A DNA stretch of 64,000 nucleotides. Origin: Burkholderiales bacterium. GTDB taxonomy: Bacteria; Pseudomonadota; Gammaproteobacteria; Burkholderiales; Casimicrobiaceae. The notes under the pieces are model-generated. The model saw only the letters and a list, made by a program, of their open reading frames with translations. It made no database searches and had not been told where the DNA came from. The position numbers and the translations under genes were made by a program. The DNA lies in the NCBI GenBank assembly GCA_015075645.1, contig JABTUF010000001.1, positions 558,001 through 622,000 of the forward strand, in the 5' to 3' direction. Below, piece by piece: positions 6,880 through 15,470 of the stretch (the first letter of the stretch is position 1; each line of letters starts with the position of its first letter).

Positions 6880-8571
6880 CTATCTCGCCTCCTCGACCAT
6901 GTCCATCGCGCCGGTCGGGCACTCCTTCACGCACAGCCCGCACCCCTTGCAGTAGTCGCCGAGCACCCGGTAGCCGCCGTCGGAGCGCTCGATCGCGAGG
7001 TCCGGACAGACGACCACGCAGCCGTCGCAGGCGATGCAGGTACCGCAGGAGAAGCAGCGCGTCGTCTCGGCGAGCGCCTGCTCGATGTCGAGGCCGAGCT
7101 GCACCTCGTCGCCGGTCGCGAGCCGCTGCGCCGCGTCGAGGCTACGCGCCGCCGCGCGCGCGAGCGGCGGATACGCATGCGTCGCGATCGCGGTGAGCGG
7201 CACGATCGACTCGCGCGTGGTGGTCCGCGGTCTCGCCGTGTGGCGTGCGCCCGCGGCTTCCGCATCACCGGCGCGTGCGCGCAGCCACCGGTCGATCGCG
7301 TGGGCCGCGCGTTCCCCCTGCCCGACCGCCTCGGTCACGAAGCGCTCCATGCTCGCGACGTCGCCGCCGGCCCACACGCCCTCGCGGCCGGTCGCCTGCA
7401 CGCCATCCACCTCGATGAGCGCGCCGCGCGACGGCGCCACGCCGCAAAGCGCAGCGAGGTCCGCATCCTGTCCGATCGAGGTGACGATCGCGTCGGCCTC
7501 GAGGTCGAACGCGGTCCCGTCGATGGCCGTGACGCTGAACTGTCCGCGCCGCGCGCCGGGTTCGAAGTCCACGCGCGTGCACTCGAGCGCGACCGCCGCG
7601 CCGCGCTCGACCGCGCGGACGAGCATCGCGCCGTCGACGAGCCGGATGCCCTCCTCCAGCGCCTCGTCGACCTCCTCGCGCTGCGCGGGCATCCGGCCGC
7701 GCGGTTCGAGCGCGAGGACCGTCACGTCGTGGCCGGCGCGCCGGGCGCTGCGCGCGGCGTCGAGCGCGGCGCTGCCGCCGCCGATCACCACGAGCCGCCG
7801 GCCCAGGTCGGGCGGCGCGCCGGCGTTCGCCGCCGCGAGCCACGCGGCGCCGTCGACGACCCAGGGCCGGCCGTAATCGAGCGCGGGCAGGCGCTTGTGG
7901 CGCTGCGCGCCGGTCGCCACGTAGATCGCGTCGTGCGCCGTACGAAGCGCCTCCCATTGCTCCGCGGTCGCGGGCGATTCGTTCAGACGCACCTCGACGC
8001 CGAGCGCGACGATGCGCGCGATCTCGGCGTCGAGCACGTCGCGCGCGAGCCGGTAGGACGGGATGCCGTGGCGCATCAGGCCGCCGAGCGCTCCGGTCGC
8101 CTCGACGAGCGTCACCCGGTAGCCCAGCTTGCGCAACTGGTAGGCCGCCGAGAGCCCCGAGGGCCCGCCGCCGACCACGGCGACGCGCTCGCCCCGCTCG
8201 ACCTCGGGCGACGCGCAGGCCCAGCCGCGTTCGATCGCGAGGTCGCCGACGAAGCGCTCCAGCTTGCAGATCGACAGCGACTCGTCGAAGGTCGCGCGGT
8301 TGCACGCGCTCTCGCAGGGGTGATGGCAGATGCGCCCGGCGATCGCGGGAAACGGATTGTGGCGCGAGAGCACGTCGAACGCGCCGCGGAAGTCGCGCTC
8401 GCGCGCGAGTCCGATCCACTCGGCGATGTCGCCGTTGACCGGGCAGGCCCGGTGGCAGGGCGACGGCGCCTGCACGTGGCGCGGGATCGCCGCGCGCCAG
8501 GTGCCGGTGCGGATCGCCTCGGTCGATCCGGTGGTCCAGATCGGCGGGACGAGTTCGGCGGGAGCGTTCAT
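6880..8571 (-). CDS. FAD-dependent NADH oxidoreductase fused to 2x[4Fe-4S] ferredoxin (PadH-PadF fusion)
   Basis: 563 residues. The first 125 carry GltD-type Fe-S cysteines (CHRACPVNGDIAEWIGL, CHHPCESAC). The middle is a GltD-like flavoprotein with VVGGGPSGLSAAY for FAD, VIGGGSAALDAA for NAD(P), and GVWAGGD near its end. The last 58 residues contain two clusters, CFSCGTCIACDGCVVVCP and CKGCGLCVKECP. In Azoarcus evansii, phenylglyoxylate dehydrogenase has these as separate epsilon (PadH) and delta (PadF) subunits; here they are one chain. It would move electrons from the TPP enzyme to NAD. The start overlaps the gamma-subunit stop (ATGA). Confidence 0.85.
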   Translation of the reverse strand: MNAPAELVPPIWTTGSTEAIRTGTWRAAIPRHVQAPSPCHRACPVNGDIAEWIGLARERDFRGAFDVLSRHNPFPAIAGRICHHPCESACNRATFDESLSICKLERFVGDLAIERGWACASPEVERGERVAVVGGGPSGLSAAYQLRKLGYRVTLVEATGALGGLMRHGIPSYRLARDVLDAEIARIVALGVEVRLNESPATAEQWEALRTAHDAIYVATGAQRHKRLPALDYGRPWVVDGAAWLAAANAGAPPDLGRRLVVIGGGSAALDAARSARRAGHDVTVLALEPRGRMPAQREEVDEALEEGIRLVDGAMLVRAVERGAAVALECTRVDFEPGARRGQFSVTAIDGTAFDLEADAIVTSIGQDADLAALCGVAPSRGALIEVDGVQATGREGVWAGGDVASMERFVTEAVGQGERAAHAIDRWLRARAGDAEAAGARHTARPRTTTRESIVPLTAIATHAYPPLARAAARSLDAAQRLATGDEVQLGLDIEQALAETTRCFSCGTCIACDGCVVVCPDLAIERSDGGYRVLGDYCKGCGLCVKECPTGAMDMVEEAR

Positions 8572-9131
8572 GCGGCGGCCTCCAGCGTCGCGAGCGAAGC
8601 GTCGACGGCGCGCCAGCCTTCCTGGCAGGCGGCGAGGTTCTCGTCGGTGAGCTTCGGCGAGCGCTCCGCCACCGTGCGCTCGAGCGCCGCGAGCGACGGC
8701 GAGCCGATGGCCCGGGCGAGCGCGCCCAGCAGCGCGGAGTTCACGATGCGCCCGAGCCCCGCGCGCCGCGAGACCGCGATCGCGTCCACCGGGATCACCC
8801 GGTAGCCGGGCAGCGCGCGCGCGAACTCGCCGGCTCCGCGCGCCGAGTTGACGACGATGATCGTGTCCGCGTGCGCGGTCGCGAGCAGCCGGCCTTCGAG
8901 CAGGGTCGCGTCGAAGCACAGGATCGCGTCGGCGCGTTCGATGTCGCAGCGGACCCGTACCGGCCGCTCGTCGACGCGCAGGAACGACGACACCGGCGTC
9001 CCGCGCCGCGCGCCGCCGTAGCTCGCGAAGCACTGCACGAACCGGCCTTCGGCGAAATAGGTCGCGGCGAGCAGGTTGCCCGCGGTCTGCGCGCCCTGTC
9101 CGCCGCGGCCCTGGATGACGATCTCGAGCAC
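8568..9131 (-). CDS. 2-oxoacid:acceptor oxidoreductase gamma subunit (PadE-like)
   Basis: 187-residue gamma domain that binds CoA and completes the 2-oxoacid oxidoreductase. GRGGQGAQTAGNLLA is the signature, and GGARRGTPVSSFLRV follows. The GTG start at 9131 is preceded by a very strong AAAGGAGG, which fixes it. It is the first gene of the operon gamma, epsilon-delta fusion, alpha, beta, and diverges from a LysR gene. Confidence 0.87.
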   Translation of the reverse strand: MLEIVIQGRGGQGAQTAGNLLAATYFAEGRFVQCFASYGGARRGTPVSSFLRVDERPVRVRCDIERADAILCFDATLLEGRLLATAHADTIIVVNSARGAGEFARALPGYRVIPVDAIAVSRRAGLGRIVNSALLGALARAIGSPSLAALERTVAERSPKLTDENLAACQEGWRAVDASLATLEAAA

Positions 9132-9275
9132 GTTTCCTCCTTTGCGCGGGCGAACCCGCCGGCGGCCCGTCGCCTCCCGGCGCCCGGACGCGCCTGCGTC
9201 CGGCCCTCCGGCAACGGGGCGGGATCTCGCGGGCGAGGGTAGGCCGGGGCTTGGCATTCGTCCAATCGATTGTCA

Positions 9276-9290
9276 GAATGCACGACATTC
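9276..9290. promoter_or_regulatory. Candidate LysR operator
   Basis: GAATGCACGACATTC is an interrupted inverted repeat (GAATG-N5-CATTC) in the divergent region between the gamma-subunit gene and the LysR gene, ten bases from the LysR start. Position and T-rich/A-rich flanks suit a LysR site. Confidence 0.4.
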
Positions 9291-9299
9291 ATATGGTGC

Positions 9300-10274
9300 A
9301 TGGCCATGAACTTCCGGCGCCTCGACCTGAACCTGCTGCGCGTGCTCTGCGCCGTCCACGCGACCGGTTCGGTGACCGCCGCCGCGCGAGCGCTCGCCCT
9401 GTCGCAGCCGGCGGTGAGTCACGCGCTCGCGCGATTGCGCGAGGCGTTCGCCGACGCGCTCTTCGTGCGCTCGGCGTCCGGGCTCAACCCCACGCGGCTC
9501 GCCGAGCGCGTGGTCCCGGAGGTCGTCGCGCACCTGCGGGCGCTGGAGGCCACGCTGGTGTCCTCGGGCGCGTTCGATCCGGCCGCCGACCGGGTGCACT
9601 GGCGGCTGTCGATGTCCGACCTGGGCGAGATCCTGTTCCTGCCGCCGCTCGCCGCCGCGCTGCGGCGCGAGGCTCCGCATGCCGGGCTGGAGAACGCCGG
9701 CGTGCCGGCGCACGCGGTGAACGCGGCGCTCGTCTCGCGCGAGATCGACCTCGCGATCGGCATCCTCGTGCCGACGCACCGCGGCGTCGCCGGCGAGTCG
9801 CTGGTCCACGAGCGCTACGTCGCGGTCACCGCGCGCGGATGGCGTCTCGCGACGGGCCCCGCGGGCCGCGCGCTCACCGCGCGGCAGCTCGCCTCCGCCT
9901 CGCTCGCGGTCGCCTCGCCCACCGCCACCTACCACGAGAGCGTGCAGCGCATGCTCGACGCGCTGGGGCTCGCCGAGCGCACGGTGGTGCACGCGCGCCA
10001 CTACGCCGCGCTTCCCGACCTCGTCACCTCGACCGACCTCCTCGCGATCGTGCCGAGGATGCACGCGCGCGCGATGGAGAAGCGCTGGCCGGTGCGCGTC
10101 TGGGCGCTGCCCGGCGAGGTGCCCGAGTACGACGTGCGGATGCTCTGGCACGAGTCGGCCGAACGCGATGCCGCGCACCGGTGGCTGCGCGCGCTCGTGC
10201 GGCGGCTGTTCGCACGCGGCAGCGCGGGAGCGGACCGACCGCGGCCGGTTCGAAACAGCGGGCCGTCTCGGTAG
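9300..10274 (+). CDS. LysR-family transcriptional regulator
   Basis: 324 residues. The N-terminal helix-turn-helix is classic: FRRLDLNLLRVLCAVHATGS, then AARALALSQPAVSHALARLREAF. The rest is a periplasmic-binding-like effector domain of the NodD/NahR type. ATG 9300 or ATG 9306 are both possible. It is transcribed away from the phenylglyoxylate dehydrogenase operon, the usual arrangement for a regulator and its target; the inducer is probably an aromatic acid or CoA ester (inference). Confidence 0.9.
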   Translation: MAMNFRRLDLNLLRVLCAVHATGSVTAAARALALSQPAVSHALARLREAFADALFVRSASGLNPTRLAERVVPEVVAHLRALEATLVSSGAFDPAADRVHWRLSMSDLGEILFLPPLAAALRREAPHAGLENAGVPAHAVNAALVSREIDLAIGILVPTHRGVAGESLVHERYVAVTARGWRLATGPAGRALTARQLASASLAVASPTATYHESVQRMLDALGLAERTVVHARHYAALPDLVTSTDLLAIVPRMHARAMEKRWPVRVWALPGEVPEYDVRMLWHESAERDAAHRWLRALVRRLFARGSAGADRPRPVRNSGPSR

Positions 10275-10492
10275 TCTCGCCTTCCGGGACGCCCTTCCAG
10301 ACCCGTACGGGGTTGGGATCGGCACGGGAATCGCGTTCTCACCGCGTTCCCCTGGGCACTGCGCAGCGCGCCGGACCTGCCGTCCGGGCGATCCACCGCC
10401 ACAGTGTTGTACTCATGCAACGCGCCGCCAGCGCGTCCGGCCTTGCCGCGAAGGCGCCACACAACGCGCCCGCGAACGGTCGTACGATAGCC

Positions 10493-10498
10493 TGTCGG
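10493..10498 (+). promoter_or_regulatory. Candidate -10 element
   Basis: TACGAT 20 bases upstream of the GTG of the exported protein; no convincing -35. The rest of the 10275-10492 gap shows nothing else recognisable. Confidence 0.25.
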
Positions 10499-10517
10499 GA
10501 TCGAAGGGAGAGCGACC

Positions 10518-11327
10518 GTGAACGTGAGCCGAATCTTCGCCGTGTGCGCATTCGCGGGCGCCCAGTTCGCATTCGCGGGAGCCGCGTTCGCGCAAGCCTG
10601 CGTCAATCGTCCGGACCTGATGCTCTGCGGGTCGAGCGCCCGGCCGCTGTCCGGGCTCTACTCGAATTCCGGCCCGTTCAGCGAGGTGTCGAGCTGCACG
10701 CCGACGGCGAACACGCAGGCGATGTTCGTCTCCCGCTACGCGACGATCGCGGGCAACGGCGCGGCATGGCTCGCCTACCTCAACGCCGGCGGGCGGATCA
10801 TCACCGAGTACAGCACCGGCGCGGCGATCTACAACGAGATCTACGGCACTGCCTATCCGGACGGAGTGCAGAGCGGCGCCTGCTACGACAACCCGATGCC
10901 GTCGGCCAAGCTCAACACGGGCAATCCGTTCTGGGTGGCGAATCCGATTCCCGCGACGGCTCCCGGTGTCGAAGGTTGCGGATACAATCTCGCCGCGCTC
11001 GTCGCGGGCGAGCCGTCGGTCACGGCGCTCGGTGCGCGGAGCGCGGACACGGCCGACATCAAGTTCGCGCTCCGGCCGCAGGGCGGCGGAACGCTGTTCC
11101 TGCTCGAGGCCGACTGGCAGGACACCGACACGCCGGTGTTCGACGCGAACAACCTCGCGTTCCTCGACGCGATGATCTCCTTCTGCGGCGGCCCCGTGGC
11201 GCCGGTCCTTTCCCGCTATCCCGTCCCCGTCGACGAGCCGCTCGCGCTGGGCGGCCTCGCGGCGCTCGTGGCGGTCCTGGGCGGCGCGTTGGCCCGGCGA
11301 CGGCGCGCCCGCTCGAACGCCGCCTGA
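10518..11327 (+). CDS. Exported protein with C-terminal CTERM-like sorting tail
   Basis: 269 residues, family not recognised. Residues 1-25 are a Sec signal peptide ending FAGAAFAQA. The body is Cys-containing and rich in Ala, Gly and Asn. The C-terminus has the three-part layout of exosortase-type tails: a short motif (PVPVDEPLAL), a hydrophobic helix (GGLAALVAVLGGALA) and an Arg cluster (RRRRAR). The motif is neither canonical PEP nor IPTL. No exosortase gene is in the window. The GTG start has GGGAGAG upstream, and a strong hairpin follows the gene. Confidence 0.75.
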   Translation: MNVSRIFAVCAFAGAQFAFAGAAFAQACVNRPDLMLCGSSARPLSGLYSNSGPFSEVSSCTPTANTQAMFVSRYATIAGNGAAWLAYLNAGGRIITEYSTGAAIYNEIYGTAYPDGVQSGACYDNPMPSAKLNTGNPFWVANPIPATAPGVEGCGYNLAALVAGEPSVTALGARSADTADIKFALRPQGGGTLFLLEADWQDTDTPVFDANNLAFLDAMISFCGGPVAPVLSRYPVPVDEPLALGGLAALVAVLGGALARRRRARSNAA

Positions 11328-11376
11328 TGCGTCGGGGCGTCGCGTAGACCCGGAACCTCCGGGCCGCGCGAAGCGG

Positions 11377-11405
11377 ATGCGCGCGCCCGAGGCGCGCGCA
11401 TTTCT
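11377..11405 (+). terminator. Rho-independent terminator
   Basis: An 11-bp perfect stem (ATGCGCGCGCC with its complement) around a CGA loop, followed by TTCT, 50 bases after the stop of the exported protein. The T-tract is short, so efficiency is uncertain. Confidence 0.6.
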
Positions 11406-11478
11406 GGCACGATTCGGCTGCGGCGTCGGCGTCGCTGCAAGGCGCCCCGTCGCGCATCGTCCACCCACGAGGTCCTCC

Positions 11479-11541
11479 ATGGGCAACCGCGACAAGCAGC
11501 GCAAGGAACCGAAGAAGCCGAAGCAGCCGAAGAAGCCGTAA
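11479..11541 (+). CDS. Possible tiny Lys/Pro-rich protein
   Basis: Twenty residues starting MGNRDKQRKEPKKPK and continuing with KQPKKP. Similar very short Lys/Pro-rich hypothetical proteins occur in betaproteobacteria. There is a weak purine stretch (GAGG) about nine bases upstream. It is very basic, with no fold or function to infer. Composition bias could make it chance. Confidence 0.4.
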   Translation: MGNRDKQRKEPKKPKQPKKP

Positions 11542-11601
11542 CCCGGCGTTCCGCGGCAACGGGCGGGCGCGGCGTCACCGCGCTCGCCCGGTGTCCACGG
11601 G

Positions 11602-11615
11602 TTGACCGAGGTCAG
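11602..11615 (+). promoter_or_regulatory. FNR/FixK-type box upstream of SirB2-hemerythrin
   Basis: TTGACCGAGGTCAG matches TTGA-N6-TCAA with one mismatch at the last base. Its centre (11608.5) is 41.5 bases from a start predicted from the TAGAAT -10 at 11638-11643, the class II activating position. Confidence 0.5.
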
Positions 11616-11637
11616 CATGCCGCAGGCAGCGATTCGC

Positions 11638-11643
11638 TAGAAT
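11638..11643 (+). promoter_or_regulatory. -10 element of SirB2-hemerythrin operon
   Basis: TAGAAT, predicted start near 11650, giving a leader of about 29 bases to the ATG at 11679. Confidence 0.5.
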
Positions 11644-11678
11644 CGGCGCACGGGCGCTCACGGCACCCGGCGCGCCCG

Positions 11679-12065
11679 ATGCCCGACTACCTCGCGATCA
11701 AGCACGTCCACACCGGCGCGGCCGCGGTCTCGCTCTCGCTGTTCGTGCTGCGCGGCGCGTGGCGCTGGAGCGCTCCGGAGCGGCTCGGTGCGCTCTGGGT
11801 GCGCGTGGTGCCACACGTCGTCGACACCGTGCTCCTCGCCTCGGCGGTCTGGCTCGCCTGGCAGATCGGGCGCGGCGCGGCCTCGTGGATCACGGCGAAG
11901 GTCGTCGCGCTCCTCCTCTACATCGTGCTGGGCTCGATCGCGCTCAAGCGCGGCCGCACGCCCGGTGTCCGCGCCGCGGCGTTCTTCGCCGCGCTCGCGA
12001 CCTTCGGCTACATCGTCTCGGTCGCGCTCACCAAGTCTCCCTGGGGGGCGCTCGCGCGCCTGTGA
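11679..12065 (+). CDS. SirB2-family integral membrane protein
   Basis: 128 residues, four predicted membrane helices, beginning YLAIKHVHTGAAAVSLSLFVLRG and later RVVPHVVDTVLLASAVWLA, both typical of SirB2. The conserved His of KHVH and PHVVD could bind haem or metal. Its biochemical role is unsettled; the family name comes from a Salmonella invasion-gene locus. The stop overlaps the following hemerythrin start (GTGA). Confidence 0.85.
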   Translation: MPDYLAIKHVHTGAAAVSLSLFVLRGAWRWSAPERLGALWVRVVPHVVDTVLLASAVWLAWQIGRGAASWITAKVVALLLYIVLGSIALKRGRTPGVRAAAFFAALATFGYIVSVALTKSPWGALARL

Positions 12066-12616
12066 CCGCCATGGCCCCTTCCCTGCTCCCCAGCGGCGAA
12101 GCCGCGACCTTCGACGAGCCGCTCGAGATGCTGTCCGCCTGCCACGGCCGCATCCGCAAGCAGCTCGCGACGCTCGCCCGTCTCGAGCGCCATCTGCCGG
12201 TGCACGGGCACGACGCCGACGCGCGCGCCGCGGCGCGCGCGATCCTGCGCTACTTCGACACCGCGGCGATCCACCACCACGAGGACGAGGAACGAAGCGT
12301 CCTGCCGCGCCTCGTGGCGCGCGCTCCCGAGGCCCGGGCGCTCGCCGACCGCATCGACGGCGAACACGCGGAGATCGCCTCGCGCTGGCGCCGCCTGCGG
12401 CCACTGCTGTCGGGCATCGCGTGCGGTCAGCGCGCCACGATGCCGCCGGGGCTCGTGCGCGAGGTCACCGCGGGCTACGAGGCGCACATCGAGTTCGAGG
12501 AATCGAAGTTGCTGCCGCTGGCGAGCGAGGTCCTGTCCGGCGACGACCTCACCGCCATCGGGCGGGAGATGGCGGAGCGGCGCGGGGTCGCTGCGTCGTC
12601 GAGGGGCCCCGCGTAG
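12062..12616 (+). CDS. Hemerythrin HHE domain protein
   Basis: About 181-184 residues. Iron-ligand motifs are visible: SACHGRI, IHHHEDEE, DGEHAEI and YEAHIEFEE, the usual HHE bundle binding a di-iron site. Such proteins bind oxygen or NO or act in iron and Fe-S repair. The start is GTG 12062, overlapping the SirB2 stop, or ATG 12071. Pairing with an FNR-type box fits oxygen or NO control. Confidence 0.88.
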   Translation: MTAMAPSLLPSGEAATFDEPLEMLSACHGRIRKQLATLARLERHLPVHGHDADARAAARAILRYFDTAAIHHHEDEERSVLPRLVARAPEARALADRIDGEHAEIASRWRRLRPLLSGIACGQRATMPPGLVREVTAGYEAHIEFEESKLLPLASEVLSGDDLTAIGREMAERRGVAASSRGPA

Positions 12617-12743
12617 CGGGGATCGACGACGCGCGCTTGCGATCCCCGCGGGCGGCCGACACTCGACGCCGCGCATCGCGACGATCGCCCAAGGAGGCCG
12701 CGGGGGTCGCTGTGCGGGCTAGCGCCTTCGAGTGCAACCCACG

Positions 12744-13721
12744 TCAGAGCTTGATGTCGCGCTCCTTGATGAGCTTGCTCCAGCGCTCGGCGTCCTGATG
12801 CAGGAACTTCGTCGTCTCCTCGGGGGTTCCGCCGCCGGCGATCGCGCCCATCGATTCCCACTTCGCCTGCAGGTCCGGGCTCCGCACGATCTCGGTGATG
12901 TCCGCCGCGATGCGTTGCGTGACCTCCTTCGGCGTCGCGGACGGAACGAAGATCCCGTACCAGGCCGCGACGTCGTAGCCGGCGAGGCCCTGCTCGGCCA
13001 TCGTCGGCACGTCCGGCAACCAGGGCAGGCGCGACGTCGACGTCACCGCCAGGGGCACCACGCGCCCCGCCTTCACGTGCTGGAGGATGCCGTTGTCGAA
13101 CATGATGTTCACGCGGCCGGTCAGCAGGTCCTGGTGCGCGGCAGCGCTCCCCTTGTACGGGACGTGCAGGAGCTGGACGCCGGCCATGCTCGCGTACAAC
13201 TCGCCGGAGAGATGCGTCGAAGTCGCCGTTCCGGTGGACGCGAACGAGATCGTGCCCGGCGCCGCCTTCGCCTTCGCCGTCAGTTCCTTGAGGTTCTTGA
13301 CGCCCAGTTCCTGCGACGCCACGAGGATGTTCGGGATCCTCGTCACCACGGTGACCGGCGAGAAATCCTTGAACGGATCGTACGGAAGGTTGCTCATCAG
13401 GTACGTGTTGAGCACGAACGGCATCGCGGTCAGCAGCAGCGTGTGCCCGTCCGGTGCCGACTTCAGCACTGCCTCGGTGGCGATCACCGTGTTGCCGCCG
13501 GGCTTGTTCTCGACGATCACCGATTGCTTCCACTTCTCCGACAGGCGCTGCGCCACGATACGTGCCTGCGTGTCGGTGGCGCCGCCCGGCGGGTAGGCGA
13601 CGACGATGCGTACCGGCTTGTTCGGCCAACCCTGCGCCTGCACGAGGGACGGCGCTCCGACGGACAGCACTGCGGCCGCCGCGATCGCGGTGCCGAAAAG
13701 GGTTCTCTTCAGATGCTTCAT
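12744..13721 (-). CDS. Bug/TctC-family tripartite-transporter receptor
   Basis: 325 residues with a signal peptide ending SLVQAQG. The Bug family is clear: WPNKPVRIVVAYPPGGATD, VENKPGGNTVIA, LPYDPFKDFSPVT, VPYKGSAAAH and LPDVPTMAEQG. These periplasmic proteins bind carboxylates. No TctAB membrane genes are present, so it is an orphan receptor, as usual in Burkholderiales. The ATG at 13721 has GGAGAAAG upstream. Downstream of the acyl-CoA ligase gene in the same direction, it may collect that ligase's substrate. Confidence 0.92.
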   Translation of the reverse strand: MKHLKRTLFGTAIAAAAVLSVGAPSLVQAQGWPNKPVRIVVAYPPGGATDTQARIVAQRLSEKWKQSVIVENKPGGNTVIATEAVLKSAPDGHTLLLTAMPFVLNTYLMSNLPYDPFKDFSPVTVVTRIPNILVASQELGVKNLKELTAKAKAAPGTISFASTGTATSTHLSGELYASMAGVQLLHVPYKGSAAAHQDLLTGRVNIMFDNGILQHVKAGRVVPLAVTSTSRLPWLPDVPTMAEQGLAGYDVAAWYGIFVPSATPKEVTQRIAADITEIVRSPDLQAKWESMGAIAGGGTPEETTKFLHQDAERWSKLIKERDIKL

Positions 13722-13795
13722 GCTTTCTCCGGAAGTGCGTTGGATGGATGGTCGACCGCGTTCGAAGCTGCGCTGCGCCGCATCGGCGGAGCCGC

Positions 13796-15340
13796 TCAAT
13801 CGGATCGCGCCTTCTCCGGCCCGTCGCGGGCCAGGAACATCGCACGCGCGCCGCGCCGGGAAATCTTGCCCACGGCGGTGCGCGGAAGCGCTTCGTGCCC
13901 GATGACGACGTGCGACGGCTTCATGTAGGAGCCCAAGTCCCGGCTCACGCGTTCCCGCACCATCGCCGCGGTCACGGAAGCTCCGGACCGCACCTGGCAG
14001 GCGACGACCGGCGTTTCACCCCACCTTTCGTGGGGAACGCCGAACGCCGCCACCTCCAGGACGCCGTCGATCTGTCCGACGACCCGCTCGAGGTCGTCGG
14101 GGTAGATGTTGTGTCCGCCCGAGATGATCATCTCGCCGACGCGGCCGACGAGATGCAGGTAGCCGCGGCTGTCCAGTCGGCCGAGGTCGCCGGTGCGAAA
14201 CCAGCCGTCGACGAAGCGCTCGCGCGTCCGTTCCGGATCGTTGTAGTAGCCGTCCGCCATGCCGTCGCGGCGAACCGTGACCTCTCCGACCACCCCCGGC
14301 GGCACCGGGGAACCGTGCTCGTCACGGATCTCGAGATCGACCATCGGCAGCGGTCGTCCGGCCGAGAGCAGCGGATCGATGTCGTCGTAGGCCCGGAACC
14401 ACTCCTTCGGACCCATTCCGGAGATGGGCACGGCCTCGCTCGTGCCGTAGGTCTGGTAGAACACGCGGTCGCCGAAGCACTCCCTCGCCTCCTGCAGGAT
14501 CCGGCGGTTCATCGGCGCCGAACCGATCGCGAGGCACTTCAGCGAGAACGGCGGCAGGTCCCGGCTCCGCGCCACGGTCGTCACCGAATCCAGCAAGGTC
14601 GGCGGCAGGAAGAAATACTCGATCCGCTCCGCCTGCAGCAGATCCACGATCCGATCCGATGCCGTCGATGGCGACAGTACCTGGCGGACCCCGGATGTCC
14701 ACGCCGGAAGGAAGTAGTAGCCGGACGCGTGACTCAGCGGCGCCACGTGCAGCATCGATCCGACGGAGGTCAACAGCGGCTTGAATGCCGTATTGTCGCG
14801 GCCGATGCACGCCCACTGGCGTTGCGAATTGGCGATCCCTTTCGGGCGCCCGGTCGTGCCCCCGCTGTGCCGGATCAGGCTCAGCCATTCCTCGGCGACG
14901 CGCACCTGGGGTTCGGCCGCGCTCTGGTCCGCGAGCCAGCGTTCGTAGTCGCGTGCCCGCACCATGACGTTGCGCTCTCCGACCGCGCCGACGACCCCTT
15001 CGATGACCGCGTCGCCCGCGTCGTCGTCCAGCACCACGAACCGGCATTCCGCATTGGCGATCATCGCCAGGTGCACCGGAACCGAATTGCGCCAGTACAG
15101 CGGCACCCGAACGAACCCCGCGACCGCGGCCGCAATGAAGAAATCCACGGACCGCACGGTATTCTGCTCGAGCACGGCGACGTGATCCCGCGGCTTCACG
15201 CCGCGGGCCATCAGGCCCTGCGCGAGGCGCACGCCGCGATTCCAGCACTCGTCGAAGCTGTACTCGGCGCCGTCCGCGGTGATCGCGATGTCACTGCCGA
15301 ACGTCCGGCGACCGTGCGCGAGGAGATCCCGGATGTTCAT
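13796..15340 (-). CDS. AMP-dependent acyl-CoA synthetase
   Basis: 514 residues of the ANL superfamily. RHSGGTTGRPKGI is the ATP/AMP loop, YQTYGTSEAVP the A5 motif, GWFRTGDLGRLDSRGYLHLVGR the hinge, and AVGKISRR holds the catalytic Lys. It activates a carboxylic acid to its CoA ester. ATG 15340 begins the fold; the ribosome site is weak. Its operon partners are a Bug receptor and a double-hotdog protein, suggesting a small carboxylate-degradation unit. The substrate is unknown and it differs clearly from the benzoate-CoA ligase at 22710. Confidence 0.9.
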   Translation of the reverse strand: MNIRDLLAHGRRTFGSDIAITADGAEYSFDECWNRGVRLAQGLMARGVKPRDHVAVLEQNTVRSVDFFIAAAVAGFVRVPLYWRNSVPVHLAMIANAECRFVVLDDDAGDAVIEGVVGAVGERNVMVRARDYERWLADQSAAEPQVRVAEEWLSLIRHSGGTTGRPKGIANSQRQWACIGRDNTAFKPLLTSVGSMLHVAPLSHASGYYFLPAWTSGVRQVLSPSTASDRIVDLLQAERIEYFFLPPTLLDSVTTVARSRDLPPFSLKCLAIGSAPMNRRILQEARECFGDRVFYQTYGTSEAVPISGMGPKEWFRAYDDIDPLLSAGRPLPMVDLEIRDEHGSPVPPGVVGEVTVRRDGMADGYYNDPERTRERFVDGWFRTGDLGRLDSRGYLHLVGRVGEMIISGGHNIYPDDLERVVGQIDGVLEVAAFGVPHERWGETPVVACQVRSGASVTAAMVRERVSRDLGSYMKPSHVVIGHEALPRTAVGKISRRGARAMFLARDGPEKARSD

Positions 15341-15470
15341 CGGGCGACGGAGGTCCCGGCGCGCTCGCCGCGGACGCCTGATACGCATTCGGTCATCGCG
15401 GCCCGAACGTCGAGCGAAGCGATCGCCGGCCGGCCTGCGATCGATGTCGCCTCCGGCGCACCCCGACCGT

